DNA from: Holothuria scabra
Lineage: Eukaryota > Echinodermata > Holothuroidea > Aspidochirotida > Holothuriidae
Length of the DNA: 64,000 nt
Direction: 5' to 3'
NCBI GenBank assembly: GCA_037179385.1
Contig: CM074181.1
Coordinates: 53,255,486 to 53,319,485, forward strand
This document shows, in pieces, positions 1 to 12,253 of this stretch (the first letter of the stretch is position 1; every line of letters starts with the position of its first letter). The position numbers were made by a program, and so were the translations under genes. The notes under the pieces were generated by a model. That model did no database searches. It had not been told where the DNA came from and saw nothing but the letters and a program-made list of their open reading frames with translations.

Positions 1-152
1 TAAGGAGTCAAAAAAAGAGCAATGATCGGTATAGGATTTGCGATTTTTAAAATTTGGGCCCGAAACCTCCGTTAACTTTTCCCAACAACCATCATAATTG
101 CAACATTTTAGGATTACATTCCTTGCCCTTTGAAATAATTTCTGACACCTCT

Positions 153-806
153 CAGGAGCGGATCCAGACATTTCCAAAAGGGGGGCTGAACTTAGAGCAA
201 GCGGGTAATGGGGACGTATGGTGATCCTCTGTCTGAAATATCTAATTCTGCCCGAAAGACCAAGCGGAGCGCCATCATCTGTTGGCGCGGAGAGTACAGA
301 AAATTTTGAAAAATCACGACCACTCCAAAGGGCGTGTCTAGACCTTTCTTTATAGGGGGGCCCAATCTGATGCGAGGGAGCGAAGCGACCGGGCCCGAGA
401 GCGATTGCGCGCGAGGGGGAGGGTATGGGAGGGGGTTTCCCCTCTCACGATGTGAAGCCTTTTATTTTTTTAATGTGAAAATAAGTGATTTGACGCATTA
501 TTTATACGCTATTTTGTATGCTTAAGGAGACCCGTTATTATGTATTTTATGAACTATTTTCTAAGAATTACCGCATTGAATCAAATGCGCACCTATTGCT
601 GGCAAATAATTGGGTTTGCGCTGAGGGCAAAAAAAAATTTTGGTCCAAATTGCCTGTTCGTTTGCTGGAAAAGGCACGTCCTAGGCCTGTTTACCGTATA
701 TGAGTGGGAAAACACTAGCAACATTGTAAAAATAAAAATTAAAATATAAAAATATGCAAATGGAGGGCGCTGACAATTCGACTATCACCCCCTGGCTACG
801 CGTCTG
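153..806. mobile_element. hAT-like non-autonomous element fragment
   Basis: The left edge reads CAGGAGCGGATCCAG and the right edge reads CTGGCTACGCGTCTG, whose reverse complement is CAGACGCGTAGCCAG. These are imperfect inverted termini of the CAGTGGCG(T/G)A type seen several more times in the window. The interior holds a G-rich tract just inside the left end and, at 262-305, the hairpin-like GCGGAGCGCC...TTGGCGCGGAG motif shared with other copies. The flanking 8-mers (acacctct, cctcatta) do not match, so this may be two different element ends. No transposase is visible. Confidence 0.4.
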
Positions 807-1001
807 CCTCATTATACCCTCTAGGACATCTACATCATTATTTATTTTTTATTTTACCTCCGTTTCCATTGTAGTGAAAAAAAATATTTAAAAAGATACA
901 CCCAAAGGTCAGTCCCAGGAATATCCGTGGTGTGTGCAAAGTGACGAAATTTGGAATAATGAATAGCGGAACAGGATAGTGCATGGCAGTAGGCCCACTA
1001 T

Positions 1002-1042
1002 CTAAGCGGAGCGCCACCATTTTTTGGCTCGTAGCGTACACC
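1002..1042. repeat. Copy of the shared subterminal GCGGAGCGCC motif
   Basis: AAGCGGAGCGCCACCAT followed by TTGGCTCGTAGCGTAC is the same motif seen at 262-305, 33670-33712 and 62450-62492. It marks another hAT-like remnant whose ends cannot be defined. Confidence 0.4.
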
Positions 1043-1096
1043 AAAGGTTTAGTAAAGATGCTTTCCAGATCGCTGGATTTAGCTGTTTAAATTGGG

Positions 1097-1097
<1 letters not shown>

Positions 1098-1183
<86 letters not shown>
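1098..1183. repeat. (TA)n microsatellite
   Basis: An uninterrupted run of about 43 TA units. Open reading frames made of alternating Ile and Tyr across it are artefacts of the repeat. Confidence 0.97.
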
Positions 1184-1187
<4 letters not shown>

Positions 1188-1301
1188 TTGCGTGTCAAGA
1201 ACCTCAAATATCCAAAAAAGTTTCCGAAGGGAAGGGCACTGGTTGGGTCATACCAAAGACTTCAAAACGGAGCCTACATGTCGTTGTGTGTGGTGTTCCG
1301 C

Positions 1302-2148
<847 letters not shown>

Positions 2149-2159
2149 TATTTTCCCGG

Positions 2160-2679
2160 AACCCCCCATCACTGCTTAAAGAGTGGAGAAAAATTAGGCA
2201 ACCATTTAGTTCGGGCTTCCAACCCACTCAATTCTTTCAACGAAACCCCTGGTACCTTTCCCTGTAACCGTCTGAGGTGTAATACATGCCCAGTTGTTGA
2301 CAAACACGACATCGTCAACATTTCAGGCCCCAACGGCAATAGCTTCATTGTTAAACAAAGATTCTCCTGCATTTCCTCTTATGTAGTTTATATTTTAGCT
2401 TGTGGGAGATGTAACTCGTTGTATGTGGGAGAGACCAAGCGCCGTCTCGCGGATCGAGTCACGGAGCACCTTTGGTCCATCAGACAGAATCTCCATGGAT
2501 ACCCGGTGGCTGCACATTTCAATCCCCCTTCACCTTGTTCAATACAGCATTTAACCGTTACGGCAGCTGTAATGTGCCGAGGCTCCGATCGTGACCGCCT
2601 AAGTGCTGAAAACCGGCTGATCATGAGGCTAGGTACACTCGCTCCACACGGCCTTAACGTTAGAATTGACCTTTTGTAA
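2160..2679 (+). pseudogene. Penelope-like linker and GIY-YIG endonuclease domain
   Basis: The frame stays open across this segment. A cysteine-rich linker (CNRLRCNTCPVVDKHD) is followed by the GIY-YIG core VVYILACGRCNSLYVGETKRR, the conserved Arg in LADRVTEHL, and the catalytic Glu within DRLSAENRLIMRLGT. The endonuclease nicks target DNA for insertion. The domain is the best preserved part of the element, but it is cut off from RT by a TGA at 2146-2148 and cannot be made as one protein. The stop is a TAA at 2677-2679. Confidence 0.88.
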
Positions 2680-2995
2680 TATTCACCCCTTTTTTGAACC
2701 AGTGTTTACACCTTTTAAACTTACCCGTTCGTGCTCGTTTTTTACTGTGTAGGCCTTAATATTTTTTTCCGGACCTAGTTTTTGTCTACTTTTTTCTCTT
2801 TTTTCCCGACCATGCTCGATTTTTACGTGCACTTTTTCATCCAGAACGCTCCTTTTCTTTGTTTGATTTATGTTTCATCCTTCGCACTCATGTTTTCTGA
2901 CAGTCACTTTCGTCCGGTTCTGTTTTTACAGCGATCGCTTCGCATTTGATGTTTGTCGTGTCCAATTGTTACTGTTGGTTGTTCAGTTTGGTTTT

Positions 2996-3045
2996 TGCCA
3001 CCTGATGAAGGATTAATACCCGAAACATAATAGCATGAAACTATC
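2996..3045 (+). ncRNA. Possible degenerate hammerhead ribozyme in the Penelope tail
   Basis: The tail holds CTGATGA, a short GG/CC-closed loop, then CGAAAC at 3003-3026. Penelope-like elements are known to carry minimal type I hammerhead motifs. Here stem II has only two clear G-C pairs and stem III is not convincing, so the motif is probably decayed. Confidence 0.3.
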
Positions 3046-3861
3046 ACTTCCCACACACTCCAACAGAATCTGAACCACCTTTGTCTTGAGATTCAAAGTT
3101 TAAAATTAATTCAATTACTGGAGCAGGAGCTGTGGCAGTACAACCATCAATTTGGACGGATATTTAAACAAAATACTTAGTCTAGCGAAAAATTCTGGTC
3201 CCCCACCCCCTTGAAGAAAACATATACTCAGAGGGTGTGGAAGCAGTCCATATCCAGTCCATATCAACGGTTTCTGCACACTTGATCCCTGAAAACCGTA
3301 CGCATCAAATAAAAGCATACCGGTGCGCGACGAAATAAAAATCAAATCAACGTATAGTCCAATTCTCCGTTGTCAGCACCAAAAACTATACAAGGGATTC
3401 AATTCTTACGTGTTTCATCACAATTAACACTTAAAACATACGTGAAAATTGTAAGATACGTTTTGTGTTTCTCCGACATCATTGTTTTTGATCGCTGTCC
3501 CTCTATACCAGGTGTTTGTGCATGTGGATCTTGGCACATTGGTCAATCTAACGGGAGAAGGATGGGGGAAAGGGGTGACGGTAAGACGCCACCTTGTATA
3601 CACCTACATCTGTTCCACTGAGGCCACCCAGATGGTCACAGCAACATGATTTGGTCCAAAGATTTGCACGCCCCTACTCTATACCATAATAAACCACCGT
3701 TGGAAACTGAGACAAGACTGGCGTGCCGACCGTTCACAGCCACTATATTTCCCACATGGGCTGACGTGCGGCTATGTGAACATATGTCAGTCGGTAACGC
3801 TCATAATCTGATGACATATTGGCCGACAGCTATTTACATTATTCAGATCTTGTTATGTGGC

Positions 3862-3881
3862 CAGGGAGTTGCAACTCCCTG
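3862..3881. repeat. Perfect 20-bp palindrome CAGGGAGTTGCAACTCCCTG
   Basis: The sequence equals its own reverse complement over 20 bases. The core GTTGCAACTCC recurs at about 31700, 35473 and 35503. Confidence 0.9.
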
Positions 3882-4060
3882 TTTTGGCGAAGGCAAGGCG
3901 ACAGGAGAGTAAGTAGATAGCCTAATAACATACGAGGTTCGTGTATCTGGATTTGTGTTGTGAGGGAAAGGATGAGCCTGAAATAACCTCCTTGAATATC
4001 CTCGTAGATAAACAGTACGCTTATTTTAGTGTATTTTTTTATTGTTGATGTAACGTAAAA

Positions 4061-4113
4061 GGGGGGGGGGGGCTGAGGCCTTAACCCCCCCCCCCCCCTT
4101 GGAATCGCGCCTG
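4061..4113. repeat. G12/C14 tract and right end of a hAT-like element
   Basis: Twelve G (4061-4072), a 12-base spacer and fourteen C (4085-4098) can fold back on each other. They are followed by TTGGAATCGCGCCTG, the reverse complement of a CAGGCGCGATTCC terminal repeat. The matching left end is not identified. Confidence 0.5.
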
Positions 4114-4591
4114 CCTCTGGAAGTTGGTTACAAATACCCAATACGTGATATCTGTCAGGTTCTTGTATGTAAGTTTCTTCGAATGTTGGCAAGCTAAAAG
4201 ATGAAAAATTTATTTTTGCGATGAATTCTTGTATACTTTGCAGCCAAACGCTTTAAAATAATTCCACTCCATATTGAGTTCGTTATCATAAGTTGTCGTC
4301 AAGAGAATTACAAAGTGAACGATATCTCTTAATAGGCTACGAGAGTCGATCTGCAACTGTTTCAAGCTCGCCACCACTATTGAACAGTTGAAGATAATAT
4401 CCAACTCAACTCAGCATAGTAGCTAAACCCTACCGCTACATACGAGATGGCTCAGTTGAACACACGCTCCCCACGAAAATTCACTGTCAGATTCATTATA
4501 ATTGTACATAGTCCATGTGTGTTATTTTAGGTATGGATAATTGAAATTACTGCACCCATCATCGTAATATGCAAAATTACGTCCATTATTA

Positions 4592-5323
4592 TCACTCGAG
4601 ATTTGAGGGTTGAAAAGTGGGTTCCTCCTCTTCCTCCTGCAGTTCCCGAATTGTACGTAATATTCCACTAACGACATAATTCATATCATATGGTACAGGA
4701 AAATCACGGTACGTAAATTCTGAAAATATACTTGAAGTCAAGACACGCTGGATTTCATCATTTTCTTGGTACTGCTCTTTGAATACATCCATCTTGTTTT
4801 TTATTCCGATACATACTTTTTTGGACGTGAGGACCCATTCCGACGGCACTGGTAGTCCGCATCTCTGTGCTATATCTTTTGGCACTGGGACTCCCATCCT
4901 CTCTCTAATGTTCTTCTCTACTTCTGAAGGATTTGTGGTGTCTATGAAGTCGATCGGCAACATGAATACTTTATCTGTATCAAAGTTCCTGAACCTACGC
5001 TTGACATCTCTCATGACTTGTTCTATGCGAATTCCCGAATTGTGCTGTGTTCTTTTGTGGGTAAATCCAATCTTCATGAGCTGAATTGGGTATGGAGCAA
5101 CCGCGATTGGTCGGTACCATTTCAAATTATGCTGAGCGACCGGCTGCTTTTCCACAACGAATCCGTATATGTGAGGCGAGTATTTCTCCACTCGAATAAA
5201 ATGACAGCTGTAACCATTTTGATTAAAGGCGTGAGCATTTAATTTATCGATGAGTTGATAACCATTTGTTCCTTGCCAAAACCATGGAAAGAATTCCTTC
5301 TCATTTGACGGAAATGTTGCCAT
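4592..5323 (-). CDS. Intact 243-aa protein, possible T5orf172/GIY-YIG-like fold
   Basis: This is the only long uninterrupted ORF in the window. The start is well supported: the minus strand reads GAACCATGG, with A at -3 and G at +4. Residues 83-88 read MKIGFT. Basic residues KRR follow at 108-110, a Glu-rich PSEVEKNIRERMG at 132-144, and PVPSEWVLT at 158-166. IYGFV lies upstream at 52-56. This spacing (Tyr, KIGxT, Arg, Glu, xEWxx) is reminiscent of T5orf172-type GIY-YIG domains, but the resemblance is by eye only. The C-terminus is an acidic run (ELQEEEEE). No signal peptide or membrane segment is seen and no intron is needed. A TTTATT (AATAAA on the minus strand) lies about 380 bp downstream. 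It could be a retrogene or a domesticated element protein. That the ORF is genuine is likely; the function is uncertain. Confidence 0.6.
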   Translation of the reverse strand: MATFPSNEKEFFPWFWQGTNGYQLIDKLNAHAFNQNGYSCHFIRVEKYSPHIYGFVVEKQPVAQHNLKWYRPIAVAPYPIQLMKIGFTHKRTQHNSGIRIEQVMRDVKRRFRNFDTDKVFMLPIDFIDTTNPSEVEKNIRERMGVPVPKDIAQRCGLPVPSEWVLTSKKVCIGIKNKMDVFKEQYQENDEIQRVLTSSIFSEFTYRDFPVPYDMNYVVSGILRTIRELQEEEEEPTFQPSNLE

Positions 5324-7650
5324 GGTTCACCAGAGGTACAGAATGTGAAGTAATCAATGAACGTTTACTTGACTATACAACTGCATTAACTCAGCACCGG
5401 TACTAGACTAATGTTTGCGGAGTGTATGTTTGACGAAAGCTGTATTCGAAAAAAAATGTACGGTGGTACATAAGTAAGTCTCAGTTTCCAAATGATTGGT
5501 TTGAGTAGTGCCGGTCGCAGCCTTTTTTCCAGTTGTGGCTCTCTGACTTGTTTTCCGTACTCCATTGCTTATTTTGAGAACAAACACAAGGGTTCCATAT
5601 TTTTTAAGTCTTCGGTATTACCAGGCCAGCAATCGAACTCCAAGCCTCACTTGGAATGAACGAACCACGTTTTACTTCAACTGAAATATTGCATTAGATG
5701 TTGAACCGAAAGTGAATGATCATTCACGTACTATAGCATATACCATGGGTGAGCAACCTTTTTCGCGGGCAACGTGAATGCAGCCAACCAGTGTTTTTTA
5801 TGGCCCGTTAGATATCTCAATTAAAAAAATTAGTTCGATTGATTTCACAAAGCTAGCACAAAACAGAGAAATGAGTTGCAAACCATTGGTGCCAGACATC
5901 CCACTATTGCTGTCAGGTAACAGGCTGGTGCATATTCAAGCAGGGAGATTCCCTTTCAGCCCTTTTGATTCTTCAACAATAAACACATAGGTCTATGCTT
6001 AAATTGCCATACGCCTAATATTAATCTACAAGAATATTTCAGTAGGTTTTTTTTCAGGCTTTTAAAAAAACCCCTCAAAATATCGACTGCTTAGATCGTA
6101 TGTACAAGCCTAGGATGGAATACCATTTCCGTCTTTTCGACATGTAGCAATTTTTGCATAATTTCCTGCATGCCCCACGCCAATAATGATGACGCTGAGC
6201 ACTGATAGTCTTTCGAGCAGGTAAATATTGTGGACAAAGATTCGCGTCCAACCCACCCACACCTCTCTTCTTCATGTTTACCCCCTTCCTTGAAATGTTT
6301 AGATCATCAGCTGAATAGCCCTACATGCTTTCAATAAATCACCAAAATTATGTTGAGATTATGCTTCGTTTGAAAAAGCTTGATATTGCTTGAAAGTCCA
6401 CAGAATTAAAGATTTGAAACCATTAGCTGATCGTTGGATAAGTGCAGCCAGGTCAATTTTTCAGACCTCATATCTGATCATTCCATACAATTAATTGGCG
6501 CGTGTTGGTACAGCGAATTCAACAGCTACGTATGCAAAAGAGGGAACTTTGAACGTTAAATTTCATTTCACTGTCAATACTAAATAGATTTTGTGATCAA
6601 TACTAATCGAGCGGATTATTATGTGAAAAAGTGTTGTTGAAACTCGTCTTAAATCTTTTTTCTCTAAACAATTTACCATAAAATACATTTATCTATAGAC
6701 CCTACACTCGTTGGAAACTTGGTAACGTTTAACAGGCTAACTTCTTTCTCTGCAATCCTCGCAAACTTAAAAGCCGCTACGCACCAGCACTGACTTAACG
6801 GTCACACCAGGGAGCTCAATGATCACACATCAAAAATAGACTTGCCCCAAGAGCCTTTTGAGATGTTCCCTCTCATCAGGGAGTTGCTAGTGCTGATGGG
6901 ATCCTCCTCTGTCACAATACCTCTCTTAATGTCACCCCTCGGGCCTATCCCAATGCACCGCTACAGGTTACATATGGTGTTTTTTTTTTTAACCGGTCCC
7001 AGGGCAAGAAAACCTAGCCCTTTACTCAGCTCTTTGGTCTGATGTTAACTGAATCTGTCCTTGACGCAAACGGACACTGTTCATGTACGTAAGGGCAGGG
7101 AGGCACATGGATATTTCATTAGTTCAAATTCTTTAACAACCGGATACCCTACACGCACGTAAGTCAGAAAGGTGACACTTCGGAGGGAATACACGAACGT
7201 AAGTGCAGAGACGAGTAGATTGTGAAACATAAGTATTTCGGTGTAATAGTATCGTGTAGATGCACGAAAATGTTCAAGGCTCTCTAGGATTATTAATTTA
7301 TTTATCATCTGACAAAACAACAACATCTAAGGCATTATTATCCTTTTATATGGCAGGTGGTGTAAAATTATAGTTGTTTGCTTGTTTGCTTGTTTTCTCG
7401 GTTTTTTCCCACATTCTCTTTTTTATGATTTTAACCTGTGAAAATGTGTGATTTTTCGAATCGGACAGGTTGTTCGGCATTGGGCAGAACACTGGATCCG
7501 AGTTTCGCGCGGTAAAAAGACTTGGCGCGAATATTCGATCGTCCCACAGTCAAATTAGTTACGAAGGGTTTGGTGACGTAAATGTACACGGGTTAGGTAC
7601 AGATAAAACTAAACGATAAATAACTCATATAACTGTGGGCCTAAAGGCAA
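5324..7650. other. Non-coding stretch, nothing recognised
   Basis: AT-rich sequence with only short ORFs lacking coding character. A B-box-like GTTCGATT on the minus strand near 5630 has no matching A box. No transposon ends with matching target duplications were found. Confidence 0.5.
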
Positions 7651-7651
7651 A

Positions 7652-8400
7652 TAAAATAGGTGGGCGGTGGCATCATCTGATAGTACGTATGCAGTCCCTT
7701 GTTACAAGTTTTGAATTTTAATGCGTTCTTAAAGTGTACCTATGGTCAAAAAATTAAAAACTATATGTTTAACAGCAGGGAAAATGAAATCTAACATTTC
7801 AACTCCCATCTTCATTGCACATTCCTAAGCCGAGATGTAAAATGTTGAATTTTATTCACTTATAACAAGTTTGTCCACTGCGCAATAATTTGTGACTTTT
7901 CTTTTACAACTCACATAACCTGCCTTGTTTCCCTGTAAAATTAAAAGTGTTTTATGACCTTGAACACTTATTCCTGTTTGCTTGTAGCACAGGGAGGGCT
8001 TAATTACATCGCCCTAATAGAGTAAAATTGATGTTACACCTTGGTACAAGGTGAAGTAACTGTCAGGAAAACAAAAAATACAAAGATTGTAATTTGAGTA
8101 GTACAACAAAGACATCACAAATGATTGCGCAATGTACCATTTTCAGTTGAGTGAATAAACTTCATCATTTTATATTTCAGCTCAGGAATGTCCTAATATG
8201 GAAGTTAGACTCTTAGAATTCATTTTTCATGCTTTTTAATATGTATTTTTGATTTTTTTGACTTGGGTACACTTCAACGGATACTCTGTCTTGTAATTAG
8301 ACAGGTAGTATCTTTGTAATGTGGGTGGGACTAAAAACCGCAGATACTTGAAGTACTGTTCTGTTAGGTTTCTAAAACCATTATCTAGACCTGTTTCTGC
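7652..8400. repeat. Dispersed repeat D, copy 1 (split by a MITE)
   Basis: The left part (GCATCATCTGATAGTACGTA) and right part (TCTTGTAATTAGACAGGTAG, then CCGCAGATACTT and AGGTTTCTAAAA) match 13395-13570, where they are contiguous. The intervening 7732-8274 is therefore an insertion. Confidence 0.75.
7732..8274. mobile_element. Foldback MITE inserted in repeat D
   Basis: The termini are AAGTGTACCTATGGTCAAAA and, inverted, AAGTGTACCCAAGTCAAAAA. The symmetry continues inward. GAATTTTATTCACTTATAAC on the left pairs with GTTGAGTGAATAAACTTC on the right, and GCGCAATAATTTGTG pairs with CACAAATGATTGCGC. The whole 543-bp unit is thus an imperfect hairpin. It has no ORF. The empty site is represented by repeat D copy 2. 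A clear target duplication is not visible. Confidence 0.75.
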
Positions 8401-9540
8401 TCTTGGTTTTAATTTTGAGCTTCATCAGTAGTTGGACATTTTGTTAGAATTTCCTCTTTTAGAGCGCCTCGATGAGAGCATAAAGATAGCATAGCCATTC
8501 TCCCCGTTAGTTGTTTCCAGTTTACAGTCTACGGAAGACTCAATGCGGCCATGGTCAAATAAAATTTTGGTTTTAGAGCAAAAAATTGGTTTGAAAAATA
8601 TTTTTTAGAGAAAAAAATTGATTTTAGAAAAAAAGGGGGGGTTGCACGCTCATTTTTCAAACTAAAGCCGAATTAGTCTTTCTTACTTTCAAGTCTAGAA
8701 TTAGATATTATTTACTTTGGGTAACCTATCAGAGGCTAGGAACGGTGGTGTCGGAAAAATTTGACACAGATTTGGGTCTTCGGATATTGCAGTGTCTTAG
8801 TGTTGCAGGTTTTGTTTCAGCCCTCGGTTCTTAAGGTTTTGTACAGAGTAGGCTATATTCTTGTATCCTTTGAGGACTGTGAGGCTTGATATTCTGGTTC
8901 AAGAGCGGGTTTGCTAAAAACGTCACACCCCTACCAAGAGCAAATTTATTTCTATCCAATAGAGATCTGTCGGAGAGGTTACCCTATTCTATCGGAGATC
9001 TATCGGAGTTTATTTTAGGGCTCGGGAAAACTTCTTACTTTTTACAGAGGAATGAATTTTTGATTCGGTATCAATCCTTTTTCTCATATTAAACCTTTTG
9101 GAACGAATAATGCCTTAAACAAAGTGAACAGGATCACCGTAGAAACTTGTGCACAAGTTATGTGCTGACTAATTTCATTTTATCTCTTTTGAAAAGTGCT
9201 GTTTAACTTTAGGGGTTTAAACCTTTGAAAGTTCTTGACAGGTTGAGAGACCAATTCATTGAAATGATGGCACAGAACAGAGGGGTGACAACATGGCTAC
9301 ATAGGCTTTTATAAGGTCTTTGCGGTGAAAGTAAAAACGACTTCCCATATGTGCCAATCACAGAAGGGCAACGAGTGCATCTGGTCTGTGTTTTGTTCTG
9401 ATTTTGAAATTTTTAAGGTTGTAAGAAAACGACCAATCAGGGTTCCTCGTCGGAAATCAGTGCATAAGAGATTCCAAAGACGGGCAAGCAACGGTACCTT
9501 ACACTTTAAGTGTAGCCAATGAACAATATAAGTGGGAAGG
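8401..9540. other. Non-coding stretch with decayed repeat
   Basis: No gene recognised. The A-rich and G-rich runs at 8565-8642 look like the inner end of another hAT-like element, but its termini are not definable. Confidence 0.4.
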
Positions 9541-9544
9541 CACC

Positions 9545-11310
9545 AAGACTTTTCGATATAACCTGTAATAAAAGTCTTCAGAATTTCAGAGAAGAGTGAA
9601 AAAATAAGGTATACTAATAATAAAAAGTAAAAATAAATAAACAAAGAGTAAATAAAAAAGAAAGGGTGGAAAAAATGAGAAACACAGCAAAATAAATAAA
9701 ATTAGCAAAATCAAAAAGGAAAAAGACATACATACGCTTAATAAAATAACCGAGAAAAGAATAAAATATAGCAAAACTAAAAAGTTAAGGAAACTGAATC
9801 AACCTGCAAATTTCTGCAGCAAACATTAACAGTGTAAAATGTTTGAAAGTGCTTATGAGCAGCTACGTTGGTCCTAATATTTGTCTTTGGAAAGGAATAT
9901 GACATCAAATATCATATTTGATGTGCGATGTAAGAGCCGGTGGATTGAGGGCAAGGAGGATATAGATCACTGTACTGAAGAGAGGGTTCTAAGAGTTTCC
10001 CCTTTGAAAACTTTTCCGCTTTTCAATGATGTCTAGATGCAAAATGGTGCAGTATTTGTTCAGTTATCGGTGTATTACTTGATCGGACCTACAATACCAA
10101 ATACTTAATCTTTCAAAATATTTTTTACGCAAAGCAGACGTAGGGAATGTGATAAGCATATGCAATCCGGACCTTGTGGGCAATTTACAAATCCGCTCAG
10201 ACCCCAGTGCGAACTAGTAAAAACAGTTGGGAAGCAGACCTTACATTTGTGACCGTTATTGCGCAATCTTTACACCCTCAGTACTCGCGGTGGATTGCTT
10301 TCTGCAGACCGTACTCGAGCTAGCCTACGCAGAGCGGAAACGGACACAGGTTAAAAATGTCAATAATTCTTAATCAAGGTCTTGCGTAATTGAGTATTTT
10401 TTGGCAATTGAAGAAAATTGGAAAGTGAAATATTCAAAAGAAACTCGTTTTAGTAGATAGCGATTGTCAGGGAGTGAACTTTGGCTAGAGTCTTCGTCAT
10501 AAGCTTTCCGAGAAAACCGAAGGAGCGAGAGCTCACTTGCGAAGTTTAAAACTGCACGTTTTCCGACTTCGATGTGAGAATGTGTTGACATATTATTTGA
10601 AACAGAGAGAACAAATAGAATTTCCAAAATACAGTGGTACCTTTCTTGTTATCCTTTTATCGTCTATATCTATATCTGCTATATAAAGAACTCTGTGTCT
10701 TTGTTCTGCTTCATTTTTTCATTATATGTACATACTTTCGCATCACTTACGTATGTGCACGTCCGATGCGTGGCATTGTGTTGGATCTTGTATCGCAGTG
10801 CTGGAATATACTATGTACCATCATGCATTGCGTTTCAAGATGGCTAACTTAAAACATGTGTACTGCATCAGGTTCGTAGCATAAACAAAGCGGGATTGAC
10901 CGTCTTCAGGAAAATTGGAATAATTTATCAACAAACCTATGTGGGTAAGTGTATTTACTAAAAATTGTCAGCATTTGGTGTTTGTTATGAACTTCGTGGA
11001 TGATTTTGGGACAAATTTGTGACCATTCGCCCAACGATCAGCCTGGGTGACCTAAAATCTAACAAAAAGTATACATACATACTAAAAGTATACATTTTAA
11101 GTTATAAAATGATTCCATACTGCATGTGCAAAATGTTTTTTACACGCGTTTATGTTTTCTTAATTGTAAAACATTTAATATCATTTATTTTTTGTAAAGG
11201 AAATGCTTCAAAGTCTATTTCCTTTCAGATAATTTATTTTGTCTTAATTCTAACATATTTTATTAGGACGCAAAATATCTAGGAAGGCGTTGAAGAAAAT
11301 CAATTTTCAT
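9545..11310. mobile_element. Decayed hAT-like element relatives
   Basis: Three blocks match better preserved copies. 9560-9900 matches 56300-56620 (AAACATTAACAGTGTAAA core). 10028-10215 matches 34266-34440 (GATGCAAAATGGTGCAGTAT core). 11165-11305 matches 35170-35300 (CTTCAAAGT/CTATTTCC core, then TGAAGAAAATC). No termini or target duplications are seen. Confidence 0.55.
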
Positions 11311-12253
11311 GTTATGAGTCATTTTACCTTCACAACCCACGCAAATGTCAAGGACACACGTAGCACCTAGATTTTTCGTATACGTACAGAAACAAGACGG
11401 ATGTCACTTGGTCCAAGTTACCCCTCCCCCCATGCCAGAACAGACCGGAACCCTGTAGCAATGTTTATGCATGAACGTATTTTGAATGTTTAGCATACAT
11501 GAAAACTGAAATGTCAAATATAAAACTTCAACAACACTTGGAACATTTTCATGAAGGAAAAGGGTATGGATTCTCCTTGACCAAGTGGCATCATCTCAGT
11601 TTGACGTGGCTGAGTGTATAGGAGACTAGAGGAGTGAGATGGTGAGGGGGTGGGTACGAGGATGGATGGGGGTTTTTGCATGAGGCTGTGACACTGACAT
11701 CGGCATTGAAATTTTTCCGTGTATGTGGCCCAAACCGCACAACTGACGTACTGTAGACGTGTTCATCCATTAATGCATGGGGAGGGGTCATTTTTCCTTT
11801 CAAAGAATTTTAAGTAGTTGTGTCCTTCCATGTAATTGATTGGGCTTTACGCTACCTTAACGTTGGCGAGCATGTACAGCGCTTAAACTTCTTTCCACCA
11901 CCACTCTTAGGATCGGATGGAGGTGGGTGGTTTCCTGTACTGAGGTGTCACAGTGCCAATGGTATTCACCTTTGTTGTTACATGTGTCTCTAGATTACTG
12001 GTTTGAAAATATGCAGAAATGATGCTTCAGTAAGGCTATATGTTTTTTTACAGTTCCAAAAATGTGTCAAACCAACCTTCAAAAATGCAGAATAAAGACG
12101 TATTTGTATGCCTAATTTTTTTTTTTTTTTTTGTATACTGCTAATGCGTATGTCCACTTGGATGGTCGCATCGTTCGTATCTTATGGTACCTGCTGGGAA
12201 AAAGGCCGGGAATTGACGATGCTAAAGGGTATGCATTCGAGGGCAGTTTCAAT
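11311..12253. other. Non-coding stretch, nothing recognised
   Basis: Only short ORFs without family resemblance. A poly-T run lies at about 12117-12132. Confidence 0.45.

Larger units (their letters stand above)
3071..4590. other. Non-coding stretch with palindrome and transposon end
   Basis: No recognisable gene. Short ORFs here have no family resemblance. The stretch contains a perfect 20-bp palindrome (3862-3881) and a G12/C14 tract next to a right terminal repeat ending at 4113. Confidence 0.6.

Noticed and set aside
5595..5670. Minus-strand tRNA suggested by GTTCGATT
   Set aside because: No A box or cloverleaf could be drawn.
9309..9774. Hydrophobic ORFs suggesting small membrane proteins
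   Set aside because: They are reverse readings of A-rich repeat sequence that recurs near 56300-56480.
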